Below are positions 23,705 to 35,241 of a DNA stretch of 64,000 bases, one piece after another. The stretch is from Coriolopsis trogii. Lineage: Eukaryota > Basidiomycota > Agaricomycetes > Polyporales > Polyporaceae. Each line of letters opens with the position of its first letter. The first letter of the stretch is position 1. Where the stretch lies: NCBI GenBank assembly GCA_020543525.1, contig JAHYIO010000001.1:2232001-2296000 (forward strand), given 5' to 3'. The notes beneath the pieces were generated by a model. The model had not been told where the DNA came from. It was given only the letters and a program-made list of their open reading frames with translations, and made no database searches. The translations under genes and the position numbers were made by a program.

Positions 23705-26700
23705 ATGACGGCGTCCGTCGTGCACGCTTCTCCATTGAAAGCGACGACGCAAGATGTGATTTCCTCGGACGCTCAGACTCCTGTGAGCCGGAAACGGAGG
23801 AAGGCGAAAGGAAAAGAGGTGGAGGATGCGGCAGCGGCTGGGGTGGTGGACGAAGAGGCTTGGTCGTGGAAGTCCCTGACGGACTCGTCTGCGAGTCGGG
23901 TTCCGCCTATTTTTACGAGGGACGGGAGGTGCGTGCGCTCTCTGTCTATCTCAGGGTGAGTGAGGTCCGCTCACTGTGTCGTGTGCAGTTACTTTTTCTC
24001 GGGCGCGGGGCCGTCGGTCAAGATTCACTCTGTTGCGACCGGGGAGGTCGTGTCGACGCTGACCCCTCCCCTGGGGAGCAGCGTGTCTGGGAGCTCGCAG
24101 CGTGAAGACACGGTCACGTCCGCGATGCTCAACCCGCACAATCCGTTTCAGCTGATCACCGGCTCGCTCGACGGGTACATTCGCGTCTGGGACTTTTTGG
24201 ACGCCTCGTTACTGCAGACGATCGGGATTGCGCAACCTATCTTCCAACTTGCGGCGCATGAGAGCTTGAGAGGGTATGTCTTCGTTGCTGCGGCGAGACC
24301 GACGAAGAAAAAGAGCAAAGGTGTGTGCGGTTCCTCTACCCCTTGTCGTGTCTCCGTTGAGCGATGAATCTCAGCTGGTGTTGCGACCGCCGAGGATAAC
24401 GTTGCGATCTTGCGTGTTTCGCTGACACCGAACGCTGCGACCGCCGGTCAACCTGTCCAGACGTCTTCGGAAGTCGTCGGTGTGGGGAAGACGAGGTCGA
24501 CGACCGGTCTAGCCGTGTCTCCGAGCGGCGCGTGGCTGGTCGCCACCGCGGGCCACAAGGCGTATGTTTGCAGAACAGCGGATATCAAGACTGGCTTCAC
24601 GAAGTTTGTCTCTCCCGAGCGGCTAACGTGCCTCGCCTTCCACCCGTCGGAAGAGTACTTTGCGACTGGGGACGCGTCTGGATGCATACGACTCTGGTAC
24701 TGTCTGAACGAGTCCGCTACGGTCAAGACACCCGGTGTGGAGAAGACTGCTCAGACGACTACACTGCACTGGCACGCTCATGCTGTCTCGTCCCTCACCT
24801 TTACGGCGAACGGCGCGTATTTGCTTAGTGGTGGAGAGGAAGCGGTTCTGGTCATCTGGCAACTGCACACTGGGAAAAAGGAGTACGTGCCACGAGTGGG
24901 GTCTCCCATCGTACACATCGCCATGTTAAACACCGGTGGAGAGGAAGAGTATCTACTCACTCTCGCCGATGCGTCTTTTGTCTTCGTCCGCGCCTCAACA
25001 CTCAAAATCTCAAGATCCATAGCACGTATCAAGCTTGGTCAGTCGTTGAGATTTGTGCTGTTAAAACGCGAACTCATACCCGCATAGACCCTGCAATATC
25101 CCACGATCGACCCTCCACATCTACATCCGTCCCCCTTGCTGTCCACTCGCTCTCATCTACCCTCATACTTCCGTCATCACATCCATCATCCCTACAAACG
25201 TTCTCCCCCTCATCGTCAAAACTGATCTCGGAACTCGAGGTCTCGCCCTCAAATCGTGTCTCCAGACGAGATGACAAGCCGCTGCACCCATCGCGAGTCG
25301 AGCGCGCCGTGATCTCCGATTCTGGTGACTGGATGGCGACGGTAGATATGCGGACCGGAGATGACACATTCCGTGCAGAGGTATACATGAAAATATGGCA
25401 GTGGGACCGGAAATTGGGTTATTGGATACTGAACACCCGCATTGACCGTCCGCACGGGTCGACACGTGTCTCCGGTGTCGCGTTCAGGCCAGGTATGCGT
25501 AGTCGGGATGATTTGCTGCTCGCGACAGTCGGCGAGGATGGGAACATCAAGACATGGAGGGTGCGGTCAGTGAAAACGAAGTCGGACGGCGTCGAAGGTG
25601 CGATTGGTTCTGCTTCGCTCGCTGCTGACCTGCTGACAGAATGCCTCAGAGTTCTGGGTCGCCCGCTCGACACTCCGCTTCCGCACAGAGATCCCGACGG
25701 ACGTCTCATGGTCGCCGGATGGTTCACTGCTTGCCGTGTCAGTCGGGTCTCATGTTGCCGTCTATGAGCCCGAGACAAATGCCCTCTGTCAGGTCCTGAC
25801 TTGTCCTGACTGTACGGCAATCTCGTCCGTGGAGTTTGTCGGATCCAGTGGGCGATATCTCGCTGTGAGCGGCCCACGGGATGTCATGCTATGGGATCTG
25901 GTCTTCCAGAGCTGTGAGTTCCACACCACATACACATCCTGGCTTTTCGTTGCTCACAGCGCTGTGCAGTACGTTGGCGACATCGCAGCACATTCGGGAT
26001 CGAGCGTGTTATTCCGCATCCGACAGAGGAGCGAATCGCTGTCGTGGAAAGCGTTCCTGCGGCCACCACCGCGGATGTCCCTTCGACGAGAGCGCTTATA
26101 TTCGAATGTCTCTCGTCATCACCCACCTCCGTTCGCACATTGCCCTTCCAGCTGCGTAGTGTGGTCACCGTCCCCTCGTCCGGTTTCTTCCCAACGGACC
26201 CGTCTGGGTTCACTCTAGTAGGCATCACCGTGTCTTGGAGCGTGGTCGTCTTCGGAGACGATGTCCAGCTGCCCGAAGAGGAAGGTGCGTCCGCGCAAGG
26301 CATCACCCAGGATGCGGTCCTTGGGAAGAGGACGCTGTTCCACGACATCTTCGGCGCATCCGCGTTCGCGGACCTAGCGATGGCGCCGGGCCCGTCCAGA
26401 GGTACAACCACCCTCGGCCCCACAGATTCGCGACCGGGCAAGGATATTGCGGAGATCTTCAGCGCCCCCGCGCACCTAATGCCACCACTGGAGTCGCTAT
26501 TCGACACTGTTATGGACGGTTTCCTCGTCGCTCGTCCTCTAGATCCAGAAGAGGAAGACGCGGTTGGAGATGAGGACGAGATGGATGTGGACGAAGCCGA
26601 AGACGAGTCTAGCCGACCGGCGAAGAGCGCACCTCTGGAACGGGTCGTCGACAGGCAGGAAATGGGCGGATTTGTCAAGCTGTTTATGCAGCACGCCATC

Positions 26701-26986
26701 AAAGGTGCGTTCGCCGTTTTTGACAACCTCTTGTTGTGGAGTCTAAAGTTGACTTCCACCAGGCCCATCATCCAGACCCACACCTCCTGTGAACGGTGCC
26801 CACAAACCGAACGGTATCCCTCCTCACATGCATGGCGCGCATACAACGACCCCTGCGACACCGAAGTCGACACCGAAACCGAACGGCGTTACCCCTAACG
26901 GCCCCGCGTATACGCCCAGTCGTCCGCCAGCTACGGACGACTCCCCAGCGCAAACGGGGAAGAAACGGAAAAAATCCCTGGGCTGA
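23705..26986 (+). CDS. UTP17: U3 snoRNP (t-UTP) WD-repeat protein Utp17/Nan1 (WDR75)
   Basis: Needed for pre-rRNA transcription and early 18S processing in the small-subunit processome. Exons 23705-23928, 23989-24320, 24375-25037, 25088-25597, 25650-25913, 25970-26704 and 26763-26986 give 983 residues. A basic nuclear N-terminus (SRKRRKAKGK) leads into two WD-repeat propellers: YFFSGAGPSVKI, LITGSLDGYIRVWDF, YFATGDASGCIRLW, AYLLSGGEEAVLVIWQL, then LLLATVGEDGNIKTWRV and YLAVSGPRDVMLWDL. The C-terminus has an acidic helical part and a Pro/Asn-rich basic tail ending KKRKKSLG. Order and length match WDR75/Nan1. At intron 4 the acceptor at 25649 is chosen because it alone keeps phase and yields VEEFWVARSTLRFR. 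Convergent with the homeodomain gene. Confidence 0.9.
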
Positions 26987-27361
26987 GATGGAGCTCGGTC
27001 GTGTACATACTCTCAGTCTTGGGGCATGTATGATCGGGGGATGAGGAGAGTGTTTGGTCGTCTGCATTGCTTGTTAGCTTTCCGTCCTTCCGTCTCGCAC
27101 ACACTCATCAAGTACTTTATACTGCATCGATAGCTGTCGTGTTGTGGTCTTGTCTCATACGCAACAAGCATCCTTCCTTCTCACTTCTAGGGCCTCTTTG
27201 GGCTTGCCGTCGTCGTCGCAGGAGCGGTGGGTCCGGGATGTGTAAGTGTATGCATAGTGTTGTGGGATGTGTGTGCTAACGATACATGTGCAAGCTCCCG
27301 AGGCTCCGCAATCAGATTAGTGTGTAGTGTGTAGTGTGTCGTCATCCGCGATCAGCCAACG
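26987..27361. other. Convergent 3' flanks, UTP17 / homeodomain gene
   Basis: 375 bp between stop codons. It holds a small tandem repeat, three copies of the 7-mer AGTGTGT, at 27319-27339. No coding potential is supported. Confidence 0.4.
27319..27339 (+). repeat. Three tandem AGTGTGT units
   Basis: Perfect 7-nt unit repeated three times, ending 23 bp from the stop codon of homeodomain gene 1 (3' UTR side). Confidence 0.8.
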
Positions 27362-28668
27362 TCAGACTGAGTGCTTGAAAGTGAGGAGTAAGGACGCCCC
27401 GAGGACGACGTCCGGGGCAAACAGCGCATGGTACTCGCGCGGGACCGCGACCTGAGGCACGTCCCTAGGCCTGTCTCCGAGCCGTCGATGTTTCTTCGTG
27501 GGCCTGCCATCTGCGTCGGCGTCGGCGTCGCAGAGCTCGGCTTCGTGCTCGCTGCTCTCCCCCGCCGAGTCGTCCTCGTCCCGATAGACGAAGAGACCGT
27601 GCTTGCGCCGGGCGGCCGAGTGGGCGCACGCCCACTCGAGGTCCGGCCGGCGTGCCCGAGAGGATGCGTGGTCGGCATCACGGTTCGTGGTAGCAGCGAA
27701 CGGTTGGACTTTCGGGAAGTCGGGTGGGGCTGTGGTAGGATGTCCGGGCGCAGGCGAGGGCGCCGTTGGGGGTGGAGGCCGAGACGCAGTGTGCTTGCAG
27801 GTACTGGGTGGGGATGTCGTGTCGAGCTTCGGGTGGCGGTGGTCGGCAGGGACATAGCTGCCGGCGCGTACGAGTGTGTCTGAGGAGGAGCTGCAGCGGG
27901 AAGAGGCAGACACAGGTACTGTGGGCTTTGGGCGAGACCGCGAGGTCATCGGAGATGGGTCGTTGTTCACAGGTTGGCAAGAGGGCTGGGTCGTCGCAGA
28001 TCCATGTACAGGAGAAACTCGAGTAGCCCGAGACATAGTGGAACTAGTCGAGACGTTTGCCAGAGATGATGCCTCAGCTGTAGCAGGAGCAGACGGAACA
28101 GTAGCCCGAGACGGTTTCGCAGCAACAAGTTTCCAAGCTCGAGTCTTCCCAGACGGAGGCTTGACAGGCGTACGAGAAGCAGGCCCGGTAGCACTAGTAG
28201 ATACAGTCTTGCGTTTCCGATCCTGCCGTCGGTTCTGGAACCAGATGAGGACGCTCTTCGGTGTCCTGCGAGTCCAGCCACGGTCATCCTCATGTAGCCC
28301 CCACCCTCCCAGACAGCTTGCCACGCCACCAACAACGACGGAAGAGCATGCAGAAGTACTCACATGCCGATCTCCATCGCAAGCGTCTCCTTAGCCTCTC
28401 TACTCGGGTGTGTGTTCGCCTGGAAGAGCCCCTCGAGCCTCTCCAGCTGACCCTCGGTCATCTTGTGTCTCGGTCTCCGTATAGTTGTGGAACGTGTTGC
28501 GACAGCCGGTTCCATAGAGATAGCCTTCAAGACAGGGATGGTGGGTATAGTGTGTGTGTGAGCTAGTGATGGCGATGGCGCTGGAGCTGCATCTGCGTCA
28601 CGAGACGGTTCCGCACCGGAATCTGTGACGAGACGGGAGCGAGAGCGAGTATGGCGCATAGGCTCCAT
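27362..28668 (-). CDS. Homeodomain transcription factor (copy 1)
   Basis: Exons 28364-28668 and 27362-28265 give 402 residues. The homeodomain spans about residues 62-122: RRPRHKMTEGQLERLEGLF, then HPSREAKETLAMEIGM and recognition helix SVLIWFQNRRQDRKRK, with the invariant W48, F49, Q50,N51 and R53 equivalents. The rest is Ser/Thr/Pro-rich, with a short C-terminal motif DLEWACA followed by an acidic stretch and the basic cluster PTKKHRR. The motif LEWACA recurs in the second homeodomain gene at 32209, and both genes have one intron at the same codon (phase 2 in the Met before the recognition helix), so they are paralogues. Not linked here to mating-type genes. The start is the first ATG in frame; an upstream non-ATG extension is possible. 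Confidence 0.88.
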
Positions 28669-29062
28669 GTCGGGGATTGTCCAGAATGCAGCCGTTGACG
28701 AGAAGAGAGAGAGGGAAGATGAGAGGATCGCTTCGAGTCTTCGCCAGTCGACGTCAGCCGCCAATCCAGTCCCCACGCGCCACGGTCCCGTGATCGCGTA
28801 TGATGAGCTGGCCCAGACCCGTCGGCGAGAGAGGTAAACATTCAGGGATGCGTATTACTGTCAAAGGAAAGGATACAAGCTAGATTGTACTGTGAATATA
28901 GTACCTACGGTCCATTGCGGTCCATTGCAAATAACTACCGTGTCACGTAAGAGTGTCCGAGATGCTCCGATACAGAATACCAGTCCAGTGCGCATGCAAG
29001 TCATGGAGAGAGATGCCAATGTATGCTAAATGCCAAACATCCAAACCAGACGCAAGTCCCGC
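28669..29062. promoter_or_regulatory. Upstream region of homeodomain gene 1 / 3' flank of lyase
   Basis: 394 bp holding the promoter of the minus-strand homeodomain gene and the 3' end of the upstream lyase gene. It contains a perfect tandem duplication of the 10-mer CGGTCCATTG at 28908-28927. Confidence 0.4.
28908..28927 (+). repeat. Tandem duplication of a 10-mer
   Basis: CGGTCCATTG occurs twice head to tail between the lyase and homeodomain gene 1. It may be a recent slippage product or a paired factor site. Confidence 0.75.
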
Positions 29063-31531
29063 TCAGTTGTGACTCGTCAGCGACCAGTCATCGATCGCGA
29101 CAGACGGGGGTGTCTTGAAGTCGCTCGACGACATGCCCTCCCACTGCGGGTTGAACAACACCTGGAGCGAGTACGACCCAGCCGGAAGATTGATCATCAC
29201 AACTGTCACCCCAGGGTTTGGCTGGTCTTCCGCGCCATCCGGCAGAGGAGGGTCGTCCTCGAAGCGCTGCGCAGGACCAGTCGTCATCTCCACCCCGTCA
29301 GGCGGGTTCAGGATAGACATCTGCAGCTTCTTGTCGCCGATGGTCAACGTCGCCGACGTGCCCGAGACGGCGACGGTTGCGTTCGTGTGCATCCGCCACA
29401 TGATGGAGCCTGTCGCGTCGATGTCGTCCTGGAGGAGGACCTGCTTACGGCCGTTGATCATTCGGATACCACGCTTGAACGAGTTACTGTGTGATGAGGT
29501 GAGTGACAGTACACAGCGTATGAGCAGAAAACACTGACACTCCGCTGTAGGCACTTGCCAAGTCGGCCGTGAAGTAGGCAGTTGAGTCGCTAGGCACGTC
29601 ATATACGGTACTTGACCCCTGCTTCTCGCCCGTCGTGTCAAACTTGATAGATGGTGCCGCGGTCACGAGCTGGTTAGCCTTGTTCACCAAGATCGTGTTC
29701 TGCCCCTCTGTCCGCTTCCGGTAGTACAGCCAGCGCTGGGCGTCCTGGGCGTCGCTGTTAAAGTATCCTGGGGACAGGTAGTCGCCCGATCCGAGCTCAC
29801 CCGCCCAGCGCGTCCCCATCGCATCCAGCACAAAATCGCCGGCGTCGAGGTCGTTATGCGTCTGGTGGTTCCGGAGGAGACCGGCCTTGATGGCGACGTA
29901 CAGAGCGTTTTCATCCGTCCAAGAGCTGCGCATGGCTGCCCACTGGTCGGTGTTGTTGTCGAAGACGTGGTCGAGGGGGAGGTTGTCCCAGAACGCGCCC
30001 GACACCGTGGGGTTGTACCAGAACACGCTGTTCGGCTCGGGAGCATCGTGCTGGTCGCGCTGGAACAGGACGAACTCGGGGTGCTGGAACTGGTCACCGT
30101 AGAAGAGCATAGGGTTTGCGGTCGTGGAGAATTTGTTGGGGCCGTGATCACCGTACGCGAACAGCGATCCCGGGCCAGTCACATACATGTGGTATGTGCC
30201 AGTCTTGACAAGGTCCGGATTCGTACTGAGCATACCGAAGTCGGAACCCGCAGCGGTCATGAGCGAGGAGGTCATCTCCGCCATGCCGGTGATACCGAAG
30301 TACCAGTAGTTCGCGGTCTCAGCCCAGGTACCATCCGAGGAAGGCGCGAGGACGCAGTTTTTGAGGGCGTTGGGGACGGTTTTGGCGATGATATCCTCCG
30401 CGATACCGGACGTGTCGTCGCCCAAGATGGCGAGTGCACCCATCGTGAGGCCGCTGTTGCAGACACAATTCCAGTTACCCTTGATGTCGCCCGCCCACCA
30501 TCCGTTGGGGCCGCCGTTGAGTGCATCAAGACCGGGCTTCAGACCGTAGGTGATCATGGTCGTCCTGATTGTGTCCTTCTGATCATCCGACCAAGCCTCG
30601 TTCAGCCAGTCGTAGGCAATGGCAAACGCAGCGGTATACTCGGCAGTGTCAAGGAAATGCCCCGGGTTCCACTTGTCGTCTCCATCGGGATACCCATCCC
30701 CATCAATAGCGTTCTAGTCGAAATAGGTAGGCACGTATGAGTATCCAGCCTCATCCTTACGGAAGGAACACACCTGTAGCTCTGCATACGTCCTGTCCAG
30801 CCACTTGTTGTCTTTGGTCATGCGGTAGACGTACGAGAACGCCTTGACGCGCATCTTGACCTCGCGCGCGATGTCAAGAATACCGCTGCCTCCATCGAGA
30901 TAATACTTGACGGGAGGCAGACCGTAGTACTCAGTTGCATTTCCGAAGATGGTGTCATTCCAGAACTCAAGATACGGATCGTTCGGAATCAATTTCGGGA
31001 GCGCATCCCACTTGTACTTAGGGGCGAGCAACCGAGGGCGGTCGGGACGAACGGTGATGGGAGAGGGGTCGGAGGGCTTGAATGAGTCTTCTGGCCATGC
31101 GAGCTCGGCGTTGCTGGACGGGTTGAACGTGGGAGTCGTGAACGCAGCAGCGTTGGTCTGAGGCACGTACGAGGACACCGCATGCAAGTTCGGTACTCGG
31201 CGGCAGAGCGGGCATAGACGATCTCAGCACTCACCGTAGAAGGGTATAGCGGAAGGAGGTATTGGCTGTTGGTTCCGGTAGGGAAGACCCCAACCTGCTC
31301 CTTGATGCTGGCCGCCTGGCTGGCGGCAGCTTCGCCCGTGGCCGTCGGCGATGAACCGGCCGCGGCGCTTGACGAGTTGGACGAGTCCTTGTGCGAGCGG
31401 CTGCCGAGGACACCACCAAGGACGGCGGCGAGGATGACGGCAATGGCAACGGGGATACCAATCCAGAGCCACTTGCGACTCCTGGACTTGGGGCGGGAGG
31501 AGGTGAGGCCCGAGGTCTCGTAGTCGGCCAT
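29063..31531 (-). CDS. Heparinase II/III-like membrane-anchored lyase
   Basis: Exons 31235-31531, 30774-31157, 29539-30713 and 29063-29486 give 759 residues. A 20-residue basic cytosolic tail is followed by one membrane segment (~22-43) and a Ser/Ala-rich stalk, so the catalytic part should face the lumen or cell exterior. Residues ~100-480 form the (alpha/alpha) toroid typical of heparinase II-type lyases (DGTWAETANYWYFGI; GNWNCVCNSGLTMGALAI). The heparinase II/III-like C-terminal domain begins near 500 with HNDLDAGDFVLDAMGTRW, where His513 is a candidate catalytic residue. The fold cleaves uronic-acid polysaccharides by beta-elimination in known members; in this fungus the substrate is unknown. 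It has the same intron positions as the partial paralogue at 1-818 and is bracketed by two homeodomain genes on the same strand. Confidence 0.88.
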
Positions 31532-32208
31532 GACGTCTCAAGGCCTAAAAATACTGCGCAGAAGGCTAAGCGGCAGCGAAGAGGGGAAGTAAAGGAAAGA
31601 CTGGAGATGTGGACGAGGATTAGCCACTGTAGACAGCGGCGAGGGGAAGACGTGGACGTCGCGCTCGAGGTTGAGCGGAGCGTTAGGGGGATGGGGGAAA
31701 GGAAACCGAGGGTGGCGAACAGGACGGTCTATTTGAGACGGGCATGGGCACACTCGGGCTCCTGTAAATAGACGCGCCGCCTTCGACGCCCACTGCCGAG
31801 ACCGATCTGTCGAAAGCTGTAAGCCTGTGCCTCCAACCTCGATCCGCATGTACAGCAATGCCCGCTCGCAGGACTCGAACACCCTCGGCTCGTTCGTCTC
31901 ATGCTCATCCAGTTGCAGATGCAGAAGTCGACGCCATATCGAAACAACATGTACGCGGCCTATCTACAGAGGAATAAGTATCGTCGTAAATAGTCATAGG
32001 AGTCATCAAGTCATAGAGTCTACTAATCAAAGCGGCAGAACTAAACACCTTGCAGAACGTACACGAACCATTGTCAAATAATCTGTGCATCCTCCAAGTC
32101 CAGTTACGGGTGTTCGTACACAGGCGCTCGCAGTCCTCCTCCTCCGGTTCGCGCGCGGCACCATGTAGGTTCGGCGGCAGTAAGCCTAACTCTCCCAACG
32201 AGGAGAAC
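31532..32208. promoter_or_regulatory. Upstream region of the lyase gene / 3' flank of homeodomain gene 2
   Basis: 677 bp between the lyase ATG (31531, minus) and the stop of homeodomain gene 2 (32209). A stretch near 31868-31890 superficially resembles a tRNA T-loop on the minus strand, but the stems do not pair. No gene is supported. Confidence 0.4.
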
Positions 32209-33216
32209 CTACGCCGTCGAGTCTGGTGCCATGAAGCCCAAAAGAGCCATCGCGGCCTCCATGTCCACGTCCTTGCTCTTCTTCGATGCGCCACGTTTCA
32301 CGCTCTCGCCACCCTCGATGTCGTCCGCATGCATGAGAAACGCGGGCAGCAGCTCCGTACTCACGCTCGGCGTAATCGCCTCGTCCTCCTCTTCATCCGT
32401 CTCGGTCTCGGTCTCGTCGCCCGAAGACGTGTCCCGGTCACGGGGGCCGTCCAGAACGAGCATGGGCACGTCACTGTCCTCCGACTCCGTAGCTCTCGTA
32501 GCTTTGGCGCGTGCAGCGGCTCGCCGTCCGGCGCGCGCGTTCGCGCATGCCCACTCGAGCGATCGGAGCCTCTTCGCGCACGGTTCCAGGGAGAGGAGCG
32601 GTTCGCTATGGCCAGGCGAGGACGGACGGGTGGGCGGCGAAGAAGGCAGGAGTTCCCAGATCTCCTTTGTAGGCACCGACGCAGACGCTCGACGCCGCGG
32701 GGTGACGGGTATGCGGGAGGGTGCGGATCGAGCCAGCGACCCCTTTGGCTTGTACGGAAGCTCGTGCGATGAAGCGACGCGGTCCAGCGATATCGCGGAG
32801 TCGCGTGCAGGCAAGGTTTTCAGCCCATCCAGCGGACGGACGTGCTTGTTCTCCGGCAACGATCCCTTCGACCACCCACAACTACCTGACCATGTCTTCT
32901 TCAGGCTGCGGCGCTTGTTCTGGAACCAAGCGTTAACCGCCTTGAGTTCCCTGCAGGGATGGGATCGTGAGCAAGTCATGGACGATGAAATATCATTGTA
33001 TGCGCACATTCCGAGCTCCGCCGCGAGCAACGCGCGGTCCTCTCTTGACGGATGAGTTTTGACCTCAAAGACAGATAGCAGTGCGCTCGTCTGGATGGGA
33101 GAAAGCCGTCTCCGCGTCGAGGGAATACTGACGCTCATGTGCCGCACTGAAGTAGCCCTCAGACTGGGCGAGCCGGACGAGCAGCCAGAGATAGTAGGCG
33201 ATAGCGGACAAGACAT
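32209..33216 (-). CDS. Homeodomain transcription factor (copy 2)
   Basis: Exons 33008-33216 and 32209-32950 give 316 residues. The homeodomain covers about residues 34-88: TRRRLSPIQTSALLSVFEV, HPSREDRALLAAELGM, then KAVNAWFQNKRRSLKK as recognition helix. Ser/Pro-rich sequence follows, then SLEWACANARAGRR, a strongly acidic tract (DETETETDEEEDEA) and a C-terminus rich in Asp and Met. The 57-nt intron sits in the same Met codon as in the homeodomain gene at 27362. An in-frame ATG exists at 33411, but a TATATA box at 33357-33362 would place transcription start downstream of it, favouring 33216. Likely a nuclear DNA-binding regulator; targets unknown. Confidence 0.87.
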   Translation of the reverse strand: MSCPLSPTISGCSSGSPSLRATSVRHMSVSIPSTRRRLSPIQTSALLSVFEVKTHPSREDRALLAAELGMCAYNDISSSMTCSRSHPCRELKAVNAWFQNKRRSLKKTWSGSCGWSKGSLPENKHVRPLDGLKTLPARDSAISLDRVASSHELPYKPKGSLARSAPSRIPVTPRRRASASVPTKEIWELLPSSPPTRPSSPGHSEPLLSLEPCAKRLRSLEWACANARAGRRAAARAKATRATESEDSDVPMLVLDGPRDRDTSSGDETETETDEEEDEAITPSVSTELLPAFLMHADDIEGGESVKRGASKKSKDVDMEAAMALLGFMAPDSTA

Positions 33217-33609
33217 GTCGGAGCGGCTGGAATGGGGAAGGACGTTAGGAACGAAGCTGGTAAAAGCTATGAAAGTCGCGTCATGCGTAGAGGAGGCGAA
33301 CGCGCGAACAACCGTTGAACGTTGAACGAACCGCACTTCGCATCGTAGGTGACGCGTATATACAGCCAAACAACGCGCATCATGTGCTTTGCTACCCTTT
33401 TCACGTGACATGGCGTCTATTACAGCGCCTATGCTAGGACATTGTCTAACTCTGAACCTTCCTCAGCCGACGTCTGACACATACAGGAACCGTGACTGGC
33501 GCCTTCAACGTTCCAATAGAGTGGAATTATACTGACATGGGGTCGTATCATACGGACGAGCACATATCACAGAAATTCGAGACGAGATAAAGTATCACCA
33601 GCCGGGAGC
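33217..33609. promoter_or_regulatory. Promoter of homeodomain gene 2 with TATA-like box
   Basis: TATATA at 33357-33362 lies 141 bp before the chosen ATG. Just inside it (33313-33329) are two close copies of GTTGAAC. The remainder up to 33609 is the 3' flank of the F-box gene. Confidence 0.5.
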
Positions 33610-35241
33610 TCAATCATCGTTCCCTACGATCCGGTACACAAGACCCTTGCCAGGAATGACCGACCCCTCGATACCCTCCTTGATGTCCTGCTCCTCCGGC
33701 GAGGTGTTCACATACCGCAGCACCGTCAACCTCCTGACCTCCGCCTTGATCTTCTCGAGCTCCTGCGGGGTCACGTACGCTCGGTTGGACTCGCGGTAGT
33801 ACACGCTCTTGAACGGCACCCCGAGCCGCTTGCGCTCCCTGCACAGGTCCGCCGTCGCCCCATGCTCGAGCTTCTCGAAAAAGAGGTAGCGCAGCTCCGG
33901 GAGGATGACAGGCCACTCGCTCGGCTCGTCCTCCCCGTAGTTGTCCTTCCGGTGCTTCCTGTACGCCTCGAGCTTCTCCGCCGACCAATACTTGGCCGGA
34001 CTCTCCAAGAACGCGGAGAGGACGAAGCGCGAGAGACCAGCAAGGCGCACCATCTTCACCTGGGGCATGGAGTCGAGCCAGCGCACGATCGTCGCGAGGT
34101 GCTCCTCGGTCGTCCCGGTCTCGAGGGTTTGGAGCGTCATCAGTTGCACTTCCGGGAAGAGGTTCGTCAAACCCTGGAGGAAGGTCGAGTAGTCGTGTTG
34201 GCGGAGGCGCATGAGCGTGAGGTTCATAACGCGGGGCGCCCTGATGTGGAGTAACACGTATGCCGCGTAGACGGGGTTCAGGTCGCCGATCGCCAGCTCG
34301 CGCAGGTTGGGGAGGTCGATGCGACGTACTTGGTGCATGCTCGCGCCGTACGGCACTCCTGCATCGAGGGCGAGCCTGAACAGGGTGAATTGGGACGCCT
34401 CGAGAATCTGGGAGAAGTGGGCTGAGGTTGGACAGGAGTGGATGTTGAGTCGAAGGAGGTCAAGCCTCCGGAGGTTGGCCGGGACGAAATTCCCCCACTT
34501 GAAGCGGAGGCCATCGAGGATGAGAGTGTTCAACCTCGGAGGAGGGTCGGAGACAGTGATAGGGATAAGTACACCGGTGTGGTTCTGCCACAGGTATGGC
34601 AGGCCGGAGCGATGGACATCATAGCGCTCGAGCGAGTCGGGAGGGCCGGCCACGGCGAACCGGGATGTAAACCTCTGGACGGCCTCGTCAGTCTGGAAGG
34701 CGACAGCCAGGATACGGATCTGAGAGATCTTGGGTAGAATGGCGTCCAGCATGACGTCGACCTGCTCGGGGGTGAGAAAAGTCTTGATACTCCGTCCCTG
34801 CTCATCGACCGGGCTCTCGAAGAAACTGATGTCTATCTTCGCGTTCTTGGAGAGCTCGACGAACCTGATAGAACGCGTCCATGGGAACTTGTCGCAGAAG
34901 AAGATGCTGCTCCAGAGCGTGGGGTCCTCGAGAGCGATCTCGCGGAATCTCTTGCAGACCCAGGTAAGGCGGAGACGATGAAGAATCGAGAGGTCTGCAC
35001 CATGTTGGCTCCACACCACGTAGTGGAAGATGTCGCGGATGATCTCTTCAGGGAGTTTAAGGATAGGGAAGGACATCCACAACATCACCTTGCGCCTGTA
35101 CATGGTAGCCTGGAGCGCTGAGTTGATGACCTCGCTCACGCGATTGTCTTCGGCACGAATCTTGTCGTCAAGAGCCTCGAGCTCAAGCATGCGATCGCGC
35201 AGGATGAGGGCGCGGTGATTGATCTTGCTGTCGGACGGCAT
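33610..35241 (-). CDS. F-box protein with leucine-rich region
   Basis: Single-exon gene of 543 residues starting MPSDSKINHR. A short coiled coil (LILRDRMLELEALDDKI) precedes the F-box near residues 60-110 (ILKLPEEIIRDIFHYVV; LRLTWVCKRFREIALEDPTLW). This is the layout of the large Agaricomycete F-box family of presumed SCF substrate receptors. The remaining ~430 residues are leucine-rich-repeat-like (LNTLILDGL, LRRLDLLRLNIHSC, LRELAIGDL) and end with a charged helical tail. The open frame extends upstream to 35340 without an ATG, so 35241 is the first credible start; a non-coding first exon is possible. Substrate cannot be predicted. Confidence 0.85.
   Translation of the reverse strand: MPSDSKINHRALILRDRMLELEALDDKIRAEDNRVSEVINSALQATMYRRKVMLWMSFPILKLPEEIIRDIFHYVVWSQHGADLSILHRLRLTWVCKRFREIALEDPTLWSSIFFCDKFPWTRSIRFVELSKNAKIDISFFESPVDEQGRSIKTFLTPEQVDVMLDAILPKISQIRILAVAFQTDEAVQRFTSRFAVAGPPDSLERYDVHRSGLPYLWQNHTGVLIPITVSDPPPRLNTLILDGLRFKWGNFVPANLRRLDLLRLNIHSCPTSAHFSQILEASQFTLFRLALDAGVPYGASMHQVRRIDLPNLRELAIGDLNPVYAAYVLLHIRAPRVMNLTLMRLRQHDYSTFLQGLTNLFPEVQLMTLQTLETGTTEEHLATIVRWLDSMPQVKMVRLAGLSRFVLSAFLESPAKYWSAEKLEAYRKHRKDNYGEDEPSEWPVILPELRYLFFEKLEHGATADLCRERKRLGVPFKSVYYRESNRAYVTPQELEKIKAEVRRLTVLRYVNTSPEEQDIKEGIEGSVIPGKGLVYRIVGNDD

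Noticed and set aside
31841..31930. Minus-strand tRNA-like T-loop (TTCGAGTCC)
   Set aside because: Five-base T-stem and acceptor stems do not pair and no matching 5' half exists.
27362..33216. Mating-type A locus (HD1/HD2)
   Set aside because: The two homeodomain genes are tandem, paralogous to each other, and lack the divergent HD1/HD2 layout and the flanking MIP gene.
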